Shown here piece after piece: positions 25,759-35,200 of a stretch of 64,000 bases of DNA. The stretch's first letter is position 1. Every line of letters starts with the position of its first letter. The stretch spans positions 77,838 to 141,837 of the forward strand of contig PBDF01000009.1 in the NCBI GenBank assembly GCA_002717285.1. Direction: 5' to 3'. The stretch is from Magnetovibrio sp. GTDB lineage: Bacteria; Pseudomonadota; Alphaproteobacteria; Rhodospirillales_A; JABHCV01. Both the position numbers and the translations under genes were made by a program. Below the pieces are notes generated by a model. The model did no database searches. It was not told the origin of the DNA and saw nothing but the letters and a program-made list of their open reading frames with translations.

Positions 25759-26208
25759 ATGCGCCATCATAAGTTTACTCTGGGAGTTTTATTGTTAGGA
25801 TTGGTAGGTTTTGCCATTTTCAGCGTTCAAGCCGAACATGAAATTGTTCCCTTGCCCCACCTAGCTAAGGCAATTAAGGGTGAGCAGTGTGTTGAACCTA
25901 ATGACATCATGCGCCGCAATCACATGACTTATCTGATGCATCAACGAGATGAGACCGTGATTGATGGTATTCGTGGGAAAAAATATAGCCTCCAAGCTTG
26001 CATTGACTGTCACGCAACCATCGACCCCGAATCAAAAGATAGTAAGGTTCGGACCATAAAACCGTTTTGCTCTGAGTGTCACTCCTATGCTGCAGTAAAA
26101 ATTGACTGTTTTGCCTGTCATAATCCAAGCGTTCCTGTGGAGGTGACATCAGGCACTCTAAGCGAAATGATTGCTGCACATTTAAGCAAATCAGGGGGCA
26201 TAAGATGA
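25759..26208 (+). CDS. dsrJ: DsrJ, periplasmic triheme cytochrome c
   Basis: 149 aa from the ATG at 25759 (AAGAG 6 nt upstream; a GTG one codon earlier is possible). An uncleaved signal anchor (residues about 8-23) precedes three CxxCH haem sites: CIDCH (81-85), CSECH (104-108) and CFACH (117-121). A free cysteine at residue 44 (GEQCVEP) may be the unusual axial ligand described for DsrJ. It overlaps dsrO by 4 nt (ATGA). Confidence 0.94.
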   Translation: MRHHKFTLGVLLLGLVGFAIFSVQAEHEIVPLPHLAKAIKGEQCVEPNDIMRRNHMTYLMHQRDETVIDGIRGKKYSLQACIDCHATIDPESKDSKVRTIKPFCSECHSYAAVKIDCFACHNPSVPVEVTSGTLSEMIAAHLSKSGGIR

Positions 26209-26939
26209 CGATTGATACCTCAAAGCGCAAACTACTGGTTAGTGGTGCTGCCGTTGCAGGTATGGCTATAGCATCTGGGGTCATTCTGATTGCACCAGCT
26301 AATGCTCGTAAAGCGGGTGAACCGGCTTCAGAAAAGGTTCGTTGGGGCCTTTTAATAGACTCAAATAAATGCGATGCAGGCTGCGATGAATGCGTTGCAG
26401 CTTGCAAAACAGAAAATGGTTGGAAGGGCAATGATAGACCAACCACAGATCCCCAGTGGATCCGCAAAGTTAACCTAAAAGACAAAAAGACAGGCGCTAG
26501 GCATTCACTCCCTGTCATGTGCCAGCACTGCGAGAACCCACCATGTGTAGATGTATGCCCAACTGGTGCATCCATGCAACGGGCAGACGGGGTCGTCCTC
26601 GTTAATCGCCACACCTGTATTGGCTGTCGGTATTGCATGTTGGCTTGTCCTTATAAAGCACGGTCATTTGTACATGAAGACGTAACAGGCCAAAAACCGC
26701 ATATGCCTCGCGGCAAAGGTACTGTCGAATCTTGCACTCTATGCGTCCACCGAATTGATAAAGGTGGTACACCAGCATGTGTTGAAGCCTGCAGCACAAA
26801 GGCTAGAAAGGGTGCTATAATTTTTGGTGACTTAAATGATCCAACCAGCGACATCGCTAAAGAACTATCAAAACACGTGACAACCCGTTTGCGCGCTGAC
26901 TTGGGGCTCGAGCCCGGCGTCCATTATCGTGGTATTTAG
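26205..26939 (+). CDS. dsrO: DsrO, periplasmic four-cluster ferredoxin subunit
   Basis: 244-aa iron-sulfur subunit of DsrMKJOP. The signal segment SKRKLLVSGAAVAGMAIASG looks like a Tat leader, but the twin arginine is Lys-Arg. Four cysteine-rich binding regions are visible: CDAGCDECVAAC, CQHCENPPCVDVCP, CIGCRYCMLACP and CTLCVHRID with CVEAC, as in DmsB/NrfC-type proteins. It pairs with the membrane subunit DsrP, which starts 15 nt downstream. Confidence 0.95.
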   Translation: MTIDTSKRKLLVSGAAVAGMAIASGVILIAPANARKAGEPASEKVRWGLLIDSNKCDAGCDECVAACKTENGWKGNDRPTTDPQWIRKVNLKDKKTGARHSLPVMCQHCENPPCVDVCPTGASMQRADGVVLVNRHTCIGCRYCMLACPYKARSFVHEDVTGQKPHMPRGKGTVESCTLCVHRIDKGGTPACVEACSTKARKGAIIFGDLNDPTSDIAKELSKHVTTRLRADLGLEPGVHYRGI

Positions 26940-26954
26940 TAAAGTGCGTATTCT

Positions 26955-28226
26955 ATGAAACCAAATCTCTTTACACAAATTCAAGGTGATTCTGGCAGAT
27001 ACTGGGTATATTTAGGATCGTTGCTAGCTATTATTATTACTGGCCTCATCGCAGCTTGGTACATGGAACACAAAGGCCACTGGGTCACAGGTATGAATAA
27101 CCAAATTGTGTGGGGGACACCTCATGTTTTTGCAGTTTTTCTCATAATCTCAGCCTCAGGGGCACTCAACGTTGCATCAATTTCCTCTGTTTTTGGCCGA
27201 ACTATATACAAACCCTTGGCACGCCTTTCGACACTTTTAGCACTATCATTGTTGGCTGGCGGCTTAATGGTATTAGTATTAGATCTTGGGCGACCCGACC
27301 GCCTAATTATAGCTTTAACTACACATAATTTTAAATCAATCTTCGCTTGGAATATCTTTCTATACAATGGTTTCTTTCTGATAGTTCTTGTCTACATGTG
27401 GATGATGCTTGAGCGACGTATGAACCAATATACCCAGATCATCGGGCTGATAGCATTTATCTGGAGATTTGCACTAACAACTGGAACAGGTGCGATTTTC
27501 GGTTTCTTGGTTGCTCGCCAGGCTTATGACACAGCGATTATGGCGCCTTTATTTATTATGATGTCTTTCTCGTATGGTTTGGCTGTTTTTCTACTAGTTC
27601 TTTTATTTAGCTGCAGGTTAACCAAACGATTTTTGGGTGATGTAATGTTGCAAAAGCTAAAAAACCTACAAGCTATCTTTGTAGTTGCAGTTTTATACTT
27701 TGTAGTCGTGCAACATCTAACTAACCTCTATGCTTCAGAGCATCATGGAGTCGAGACATTTATTTTACTCGATGGTGGAATATATACTCAGATTTTTTGG
27801 ATTGGACAGATAACGGTTGGTTCGCTAATACCGCTTACCTTGTTCTATCATCCAAAGACAAGCCAAAATCGCAACGTAATTGCATTAGCAACGTCAATGA
27901 TCATCATTGGGGGTTTCGCACAGCTTTATGTAATAATTATCGCCGGCCAAGCCTATCCTTTAACAATTTTTCCTGGCTATGACGAATCTAGTACTTTCTA
28001 TGATGGGGTAGTTGCCTCTTATGCACCAAGTATCCCAGAATTTTTACTTGGCCTTGGCGGTATTGCAGCCGCATTATTCATTGTCTCAGTTGCCCTTCGT
28101 GCACTACCACTACTTCCGGCAAGACTGGCAGATATTGATGTTGATCCAGATTATGTAGAATCAAAACCCAACATGGACGAGGCAGTTAAAGGACTTAAGG
28201 TTGAAAAACTGTCTGAGCCTTCTTAG
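26955..28226 (+). CDS. dsrP: DsrP, NrfD-like quinone-interacting membrane subunit
   Basis: 423-aa integral membrane protein with about ten helices, PsrC/NrfD type. The region VLDLGRPDRL (about residues 108-117) is the family signature, and a second conserved part is GTGAIFGFLVARQAYD. With DsrO and DsrJ it forms the periplasm-facing half of DsrMKJOP and exchanges electrons with quinone. The core dsr set ends here; 79 bp separate it from the next gene. Confidence 0.94.
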   Translation: MKPNLFTQIQGDSGRYWVYLGSLLAIIITGLIAAWYMEHKGHWVTGMNNQIVWGTPHVFAVFLIISASGALNVASISSVFGRTIYKPLARLSTLLALSLLAGGLMVLVLDLGRPDRLIIALTTHNFKSIFAWNIFLYNGFFLIVLVYMWMMLERRMNQYTQIIGLIAFIWRFALTTGTGAIFGFLVARQAYDTAIMAPLFIMMSFSYGLAVFLLVLLFSCRLTKRFLGDVMLQKLKNLQAIFVVAVLYFVVVQHLTNLYASEHHGVETFILLDGGIYTQIFWIGQITVGSLIPLTLFYHPKTSQNRNVIALATSMIIIGGFAQLYVIIIAGQAYPLTIFPGYDESSTFYDGVVASYAPSIPEFLLGLGGIAAALFIVSVALRALPLLPARLADIDVDPDYVESKPNMDEAVKGLKVEKLSEPS

Positions 28227-28305
28227 GATTTGTACAATTTTTAAATTGATTGAGTTAACAGAATGTTTTTTTACTGGTTCAACCTCCAACCATGAATGGC
28301 TATGA

Positions 28306-29304
28306 ATGACTGAAGAACATCCCTTTGCACAATATGTTCGCATCCTCGGGAAAGGGCCAAACCTATCTCGTCCTCTATCGATTGAGGAAATGTACCAAGC
28401 TGCGTCCTTAATCATGAAGGGGCAAGTCGAACCAATGCAAATTGGTGCATTCTTGTGTATTTTACGCATGCGTACTGAAGTTCCAGAAGAGGGTGCGGGT
28501 TTTGTTCGCGCAGTTCGTGACACTCTTGTTCTCCCAAAAAATTTGCCAAAAGTTGATGTAGACTGGTCGTCCTACTCGGGTAAGAAGCGACAATTACCAT
28601 GGTTCCTTCTTGCCGCTCTGTTGTTGGCTTCAAATAGAGTAAGTATTTTCATGCAAGGGACCGAAGGCCACACAGCCGGGCGTATTTACTCTCATTCAAC
28701 CCTTGCCTCACTTGGTATTCCCATAGCCAAGTCTTTGAATGAGGCGGCTGAGCACATTCGTTATAATAATTTTGCCTTTCTGCCTTTAGCCCATTTATCG
28801 CCCAAGCTACAAGAACTAATCGATTTAAAATCAATTTTAGGCCTTCGGTCGCCAATTAATACATTTGGGAGAATGGTAAATCCATTTAGCGCAACCCATG
28901 AAATCCAAACTGTCTTTCATCCTAATTATCGGGAAATCCACCGGGAAACGGCCAAACTACTGGGGCAAAAGCACATGGCGGTCTTTAAGGGAGAGGGTGG
29001 AGAAGTTGAGCGTCGCCCCCAAAAACCAGTATTGGTGCAAAGTCTTCATGAGGGAGTTCTAAGTGAAGAGGAGTGGCCTGCTATGCTACCAGAGGATCAG
29101 GTTAAAAGTGACGAAACCATGGACATTAAACGCCTAAAAACAGTTTGGAGTGGGGAAGAAGAAGACATCTATGCCACAGCTGCAATTACTGGCACAACTG
29201 CAATTGTTTTACGTTTGATTGGTAAAGCAAGCAATCCATTTGATGCAACTGAGATGGCTAAAAAAATGTGGGCCGAACGAGATACTTCCAGGATTGAAAA
29301 TTGA
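28306..29304 (+). CDS. TrpD2/YbiB-like glycosyl transferase family protein
   Basis: 332-aa member of the anthranilate phosphoribosyltransferase fold family. The N-terminal helical domain (PLSIEEMYQAASLIMKG, FLCILRMRTE) and the phosphoribosyl-binding half (FMQGTEGHTAGRIYS, INTFGRMVNPF, VFKGEGGEVERRP) are present. TrpD2/YbiB proteins bind nucleic acid in vitro and lack proven transferase activity. The gene lies between dsrP and dsrN in the same direction and overlaps no other real frame; its 3' end is 4 nt from the dsrN start. Its placement hints at a role in sulfur metabolism or siroheme assembly, which is inference. Confidence 0.82.
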   Translation: MTEEHPFAQYVRILGKGPNLSRPLSIEEMYQAASLIMKGQVEPMQIGAFLCILRMRTEVPEEGAGFVRAVRDTLVLPKNLPKVDVDWSSYSGKKRQLPWFLLAALLLASNRVSIFMQGTEGHTAGRIYSHSTLASLGIPIAKSLNEAAEHIRYNNFAFLPLAHLSPKLQELIDLKSILGLRSPINTFGRMVNPFSATHEIQTVFHPNYREIHRETAKLLGQKHMAVFKGEGGEVERRPQKPVLVQSLHEGVLSEEEWPAMLPEDQVKSDETMDIKRLKTVWSGEEEDIYATAAITGTTAIVLRLIGKASNPFDATEMAKKMWAERDTSRIEN

Positions 29305-29308
29305 CACC

Positions 29309-30685
29309 ATGTCCCACATCCTAATTTCAGCTACCCGAAAGTCTTCCGGGAAAACTACAATTTCATTAGGTTTAGCAGCAGCACTTACAGAAATGGATAT
29401 AGAGGTGCAAACTTTTAAAAAAGGACCTGATTATATCGATCCTATGTGGTTAAGCAGAGCTACTGCTCGCCCCTGCCAAAATCTTGATTACTACACTATG
29501 AGTGAACAGGAAATCTTAAATGCTTTTTCATATTATTCGCATAAAGCTAGATTTTCCCTGATAGAAGGAAACAAAGGTCTTTTTGATGGACTTGACCTTG
29601 ACGGAACCAACTCTAATGCTGCACTTGCAAAACTTTTATCTTGTCCTGTGGTAATCGTCATTGACTCCCAAGGCATGACACGTGGCATTGCACCGTTAAT
29701 ACTCGGATATTTAGACTTCGATCACAGACTGAATATAGCTGGAGTTATCCTCAATAAAGTAGGTGGCGCTCGTCATGAGAAAAAGTTGCGAGCTACGATT
29801 GAACATTACACGGACATCCCTGTTCTTGGAGTAATTCAAAAAAATAAAGACCTTGAAATACCTGAGAGACACCTGGGGTTAACACCTACTAACGAGGCAC
29901 CAGAAGTACAGGCAAAAATAAATAAAATCACTTCGCTGGTTGCAACGCAAATCGACTTAGATGCTATTATGAAAATTGCTGATAAAGCTCACATAAAATC
30001 TGTTCCTGCGCCAGTTCTTGACTATTCAAAAAATAAGGACATCAGTATTGGAATAGCTAGGGATTCAGCATTTGGATTTTACTATCCAGGAGACATGGAA
30101 GCTCTTGAAGCGTCAGGGGCTAACTTGGTCAATATCAATATGACAAAGGATGCCAAGTTGCCCAATATTGATGGTTTATTTATTGGTGGTGGGTTCCCGG
30201 AAACTCGCATGGTTGAGCTTAAAGCTAATAGTTCTATGATGGATAGCGTAAAAAATGCTGTTGAGGGAGGCCTTCCAACTTATGCTGAGTGTGGCGGCCT
30301 TATGTACCTGGCTCGCAGCATTACTTGGCAGGGTAAGACACAGGAAATGACTGGGGTTATTCCAGGTGATATTATAATGCATAGTGAACCACAAGGGCGT
30401 GGTTACGTTCGTTTACGTGAGACAGGCAAAGGGCTTTGGCCGTCAAATGGTTTAGGTGAAATATCAGCACACGAATTTCATTATTCATCACTTACAAACC
30501 TCGAAGGCAACTTTAACTTTGCATACAAGATGGTACGGGGAAACGGTATTGATGGAAAGCATGATGGGCTCATTCATAAAAACCTACTCGCTGGATTTTC
30601 CCACCTACGGAATGTAGAAGCTAATTTGTGGGCTACACGATTTGCAAATTTTGTAAGACATAATAAAAAAGTACAGGGTCAATAA
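29309..30685 (+). CDS. dsrN: DsrN, siroheme amidase (cobyrinate a,c-diamide synthase-like)
   Basis: 458 aa from the ATG at 29309, where family homology begins (ILISATRKSSGKTT, a Walker A-like loop); a longer frame upstream overlaps the YbiB-like gene and is not convincing. The N-terminal ATP-binding domain is followed by a CobB/CobQ-type glutamine amidotransferase domain with the nucleophile in YAECGGLMYLA and an EFHYS segment. DsrN is known to amidate siroheme to the siro(heme)amide of DsrAB. Confidence 0.92.
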   Translation: MSHILISATRKSSGKTTISLGLAAALTEMDIEVQTFKKGPDYIDPMWLSRATARPCQNLDYYTMSEQEILNAFSYYSHKARFSLIEGNKGLFDGLDLDGTNSNAALAKLLSCPVVIVIDSQGMTRGIAPLILGYLDFDHRLNIAGVILNKVGGARHEKKLRATIEHYTDIPVLGVIQKNKDLEIPERHLGLTPTNEAPEVQAKINKITSLVATQIDLDAIMKIADKAHIKSVPAPVLDYSKNKDISIGIARDSAFGFYYPGDMEALEASGANLVNINMTKDAKLPNIDGLFIGGGFPETRMVELKANSSMMDSVKNAVEGGLPTYAECGGLMYLARSITWQGKTQEMTGVIPGDIIMHSEPQGRGYVRLRETGKGLWPSNGLGEISAHEFHYSSLTNLEGNFNFAYKMVRGNGIDGKHDGLIHKNLLAGFSHLRNVEANLWATRFANFVRHNKKVQGQ

Positions 30686-30709
30686 TAACCTGAGCAAGGA
30701 ACTATTTAA

Positions 30710-31483
30710 ATGGATGCTAATCCTAACGTTTATATTGTCGGCGCTGGACCCGGCGACCCAGAATTATTGACTGTAAAAGCAGCTCGCCTTCTTAAAGAGG
30801 CGGATGTTATCGTCTATGACAGACTGGTATCCAAAAAGATTCTCGAGTTGGTACCATCTGGGACAACCCAAATTTTTGCAGGAAAGGCCGCACGAGATCA
30901 TTACATGCCTCAAGACGAAATTAATCAACTGTTAGTTACTCTTGCCAGAAGCGGTCAAATCGTTGTCCGTCTTAAAGGTGGCGACCCATTCATTTTTGGT
31001 CGTGGAAGTGAGGAGGCCTTGGTATTAGCACAAAACGGGGTGCCGTTCGAGATTGTTCCTGGCATTACTGCCTCAGCTGGTTGTGGATCTTACGCTGGAA
31101 TACCATTAACCCACAGGGGAATGGCAACTGGGGTACGATTTGTCACAGGCCATTGTCGAGATGGAGCGCACTTAGATCTGAATTGGGAGAGTCTCGCTGA
31201 CCCTGACACCTCCTTAGTAATCTACATGGGACTCATTAACGTTGGCAAAATTAGAGACGAACTAATTAAAGCAGGTTTACCCGGCAATACCCCAGCAGGA
31301 GCCATTGAACGTGGCACAACTGACAAGCAACGTACTATACTCACCAACCTAAAAGATCTGCCCGCCAGTATTGAACAGGCAGAGCTCAGAGCACCAAGTT
31401 TATTAATCGTTGGACGCGTTGTAGAACTAGCACAAAAACTGAGTTGGCATATACCCGCTCTTGACACCTCGTCAAAAACATAA
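30710..31483 (+). CDS. cobA: Uroporphyrinogen-III C-methyltransferase (SUMT)
   Basis: Methylates uroporphyrinogen III twice with SAM to precorrin-2, the first committed step to siroheme. 257 aa; SUMT motifs VYIVGAGPGDPELLTVKA, IVYDRLVS, GGDPFIFGRGSEE and PGITASAGCGSYAGIPLTHRG are intact. It is a stand-alone SUMT: the CysG dehydrogenase/ferrochelatase domain is absent. It begins 24 nt after dsrN and 8 nt before the chelatase-like gene. Confidence 0.95.
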   Translation: MDANPNVYIVGAGPGDPELLTVKAARLLKEADVIVYDRLVSKKILELVPSGTTQIFAGKAARDHYMPQDEINQLLVTLARSGQIVVRLKGGDPFIFGRGSEEALVLAQNGVPFEIVPGITASAGCGSYAGIPLTHRGMATGVRFVTGHCRDGAHLDLNWESLADPDTSLVIYMGLINVGKIRDELIKAGLPGNTPAGAIERGTTDKQRTILTNLKDLPASIEQAELRAPSLLIVGRVVELAQKLSWHIPALDTSSKT

Positions 31484-31491
31484 GATTTGCC

Positions 31492-32241
31492 GTGAATAAA
31501 AGAACCCTTCTACTAGTTGCACATGGATCATCAGAGTTCAAAGGTGATAACCCCGTTATACAACTGGCTGAAACCCTCAGTAAACGAAATTTATTCGATA
31601 ATATTATTCATGCTTTTTTGCATCAACAACCGCTACTGAAAGATGTTCTCTCACAAATTCAAACACAAGAGCTATGCGTTATCCCCATGTTCAGCGGTTA
31701 TGGTTATATTACAAGCGAGCTTATTCCAAAAGCTCTTGACCAAGTAAGTAGTGAAATTAGAGTACGTATATTTGATCCTATTGGTACACACTCAGAAATT
31801 CCCAACATTTTGGCAAAACAAGCACTATCAATAGTAGAAAAAAATTCGCTAAAACCTAAAGAAGTATCCGTGCTGATTGTAGGTCATGGCCACACAAAAA
31901 ATTCAAAAAACGCTAATCAAACAATTATGCTGGCTAGGAGTGTACAAAAAGTAATACATGGAGCCAATGTCGATACTGCTTTTATTGAAGAGCCCCCGCT
32001 GATTTCAAATTGGGCACAAAATACGACAACGAAATATTTAATCGTATTGCCATACCTAGTTGGCGGAGGGTTACACACCCAGGAAGATATTCCAATAATG
32101 TTAGGCTTGGTCTCGGGCAACTACAGTAAAGAGCCATTCAGTGGCCCTCACTATATACAAGGACATACCATATGGTACTGCAGACCCTATGGTTTTGATG
32201 GATCCCTAGCTGACATCATACTAAAAATTGTTTCTAAATAG
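31492..32241 (+). CDS. CbiX/SirB-like sirohydrochlorin chelatase, two tandem domains
   Basis: 249 aa with GTG start. Two CbiX-like halves can be seen, each starting with the hallmark histidine: LLLVAHGSSEFKG (residues about 6-18) and VLIVGHGHTKN (about 128-138). A metal-binding GGGLHTQEDIP segment (about residue 190) closes the second half. In this position, after cobA and dsrN, it most likely inserts Fe(II) into sirohydrochlorin for DsrAB. No His-rich tail. It ends the operon, 17 bp from the convergent giant coiled-coil gene. Confidence 0.82.
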   Translation: MNKRTLLLVAHGSSEFKGDNPVIQLAETLSKRNLFDNIIHAFLHQQPLLKDVLSQIQTQELCVIPMFSGYGYITSELIPKALDQVSSEIRVRIFDPIGTHSEIPNILAKQALSIVEKNSLKPKEVSVLIVGHGHTKNSKNANQTIMLARSVQKVIHGANVDTAFIEEPPLISNWAQNTTTKYLIVLPYLVGGGLHTQEDIPIMLGLVSGNYSKEPFSGPHYIQGHTIWYCRPYGFDGSLADIILKIVSK

Positions 32242-32258
32242 CTTTCCAAATGCAAAAA

Positions 32259-35200
32259 CTATGTGTCTGTCAACAGCTCGCGATCCAATGCCTTTGTCAA
32301 TACCATAAATAGCTTGCCCATATCTGAAGATAAGAAAATAGTTGATAATACGCCTTGTTGATCTCTTTTACGAGCTTCATCCAGAAAGCTTTTGAACTCA
32401 TCTAAATATCTAGACACATAATTCCTAAATTCTTGATCATTTTGGTATCGGTCCTTAATTGATACCAAACGAGTCTTTTCACGGAAGCCAAGAATTTTTC
32501 GCACAAAAATACCCTTTTCGCCCTTATTAAAACGAGTCCAATCTTCCTCACTTATCGATGTTTCCATCAAACGGCTCATGTCTACAGCCAATGATTGCAA
32601 GCGCTCTGTAATAAAGGTTGCCCGTCGCAAAAAGTCATCCATACCGGCTTCCTTTACGTTGGCTTTCAAGGCTGCTAACAACTCAGCAGCATCCCCAACA
32701 GCAGTCCTAATCTCCTTTGTCTGCTTATTTAGGGCCTCTGTCACTTGATGGCCTTGCACATTTACCTTATTGACCGCTTTACCTAAAATGTCTGAGCTTT
32801 CGCGAACTAACTTATCCCAGTGACTAATTTGACCCAACGCCTTGTCAGTAACCTCATTGATTTCACTTGCACGATCACCAATAGAACCCGCAAGCGATGA
32901 CATACCGGCATCTGCTCTCTCATATGCTCCCGTAAGTTCATTAATTTGGTTACGAAGCGCATCATATGCACCATCCATTGAGGATGATATTTGCTTAGTG
33001 TGACCTTTAGCCTCATTTGAATGACGACGTAATAATTCTCCTAATTTTTCAAGCTTAGCAACACCAGCCTCAGTCACCCGATCAACTTCAGTACTCTGTT
33101 GGGCCATTGAAATTCCTACACTTGAGAGTTTTGTAGTGGCATCATCCGAAGTACTGCTTAGTTCTTGTGCTTTTAGATCCAATGCCTTTGCAACTTTGTT
33201 AATATCCTCAGCAGTACGCTTAGCTGTATGAGTGATACGTTTTGTTGTCTGATCCATGGTATCGCCAAGTTCAATAATCTCACGTGTTACTCGCGAACCT
33301 GTTTGGTCAATATTTTCTGCTTTTTCATCAAATATTTGCCCAACACTCTCAAAATTACTTTTTACGTTCTCAGCACTTGTGTTCAAATTTACACTCTGAT
33401 CCTTCAATGCATCACTTACAAGGCTCATTAACTTTGCCGCACGATCAACGCTAGTGGTTACTTCACTTGCCTGTTCACCTAACTCACTACTGACTTGGTC
33501 CATATCTGCAAGTGCTTTATCACTTGTGTTCGATAGAGTGGACGCTTGTTGCTTTAGTTGTGAACCATAGGACTCAAGGTGGCCACTAGCTTCAGCATAA
33601 GCAACATTGAGGTCTTTTGTGCATGTTTCAAGAAACTGACTGACATCCTCCAGTTTTTTTCCAGCTTTAATCAACGATGTATCCATATCACCACTATACA
33701 TCTTTAAAGAGGAAGCTATACTTTCCAGCCTGCTAGTTGCCCTTTCAGTTGCGTCTGTAGCATTACTTACTTGTTCTTGGAGCGAGTCACCAACTATTCT
33801 TAACTTTTTGGTTGCACTTTCTGATGCTTGGCCTACATCTGCTTGACCAGTTTGCAAAGACGCAGAAACCTGCTCAAGCATCTCAACTGCCTTATTCTTA
33901 ACCAAATCTAGGTTTTCAATTTGGCTTCGAAGTCCAGAACTTATTTCAGCAAGCTGTATGACAGTTTGCTTACCTACATTAGTTAATTCTTGCGTACGCT
34001 CACTGAATTCCTGACCAGAAATTCTGATTTGCTGGGAAGCTTGATCGCTAGCTCTTGTCAGGTCATCCGCCTGACGATTCATAGTGCCTGAAACAAGTGT
34101 GATTAATTTTGCTGCTTTCTTAGAGGCAACTGAAATATCTTTTGAGCGATCCTGCAATGTTGAGCCAACCTTAGCGATATCCTCTAAAGCTGCACCCGAA
34201 ACACTATCAAGCCCGTCTGATTGCTTTTGTAGATTCAAACCCGCAGAGAGCATACGAGCCGCAGCTTCATCTGAAGCCGTCGTCATGTTTACAAGACCAC
34301 GCCTAATTTCTTCTCCTACTCCTTTTAATTTGTTCACAGCCTGATCAGTTGATTCCCCCAATTGGCCTGCCTGACCTTGCAGAGATGAACCAACTTGTTC
34401 GATAAGGCTCATGGCACGAATGGAAACTTGGTCTAACTTATTACCCTCATCGTCCAGTCGGTTTGACGCAGCTCCAACCTGTTGTGTTACCACGTTAGCA
34501 ATAGCTGAAACTTTGTCAGTAGCGTTTGTAGAAGTATCGTTTATTCGACTCACAGCCAAATCTGCTGTTTCCTGCAATGTCATTTTTGCAATGCCAGCAG
34601 CTTTGTTAAGCTGGCTAGTGGTAAGAGCCGAATTTTTAAGTATCTTTTGGGTTTCCTCAGCTATATATAAGCCTAGTTCAGTCAAACGTTCAAAAGCCCC
34701 TTCAGAGGCTTCCTTAATTTCTATTATCTTACTGCTTAATGAAGTCGCATTTTCATTAGTGTTTGATGTAATTGTGTTAAATTCACCAATGGCTTCAGTT
34801 AATTTGCGAGTCGTTGTTCCCAAAGACGCTGCGTTTTTTTCAGCTGAAGAACTAATATTTTGTGTGCTCTGTTTGAGGGTTTGATTATAACTGTTTAGTT
34901 GGTTATTAGCTTTTTCAGATGTTTCAATCAAGGAAGCTGTGTTTTGTCGCAAACTTTCCCCTGCAGTATTGATGCGCATGACCGAATTGTTTGACGCCTT
35001 TGAGAGATCATCAACCTTTTCATACACAGCTTGTGTTACCTCATTAATGTTCATGACTGCATCTTCTGAAGCTTCTGATAACTCAAGAGTGCGACTGTGC
35101 AGTCCATCACCTACCCTTTCAACCTGACCAAGCACTTCTTCAGATACTCGTGATAATTCATTTGAAGTTTGGCGTAGTAGCTTGCCTAAAATAGTTGATT

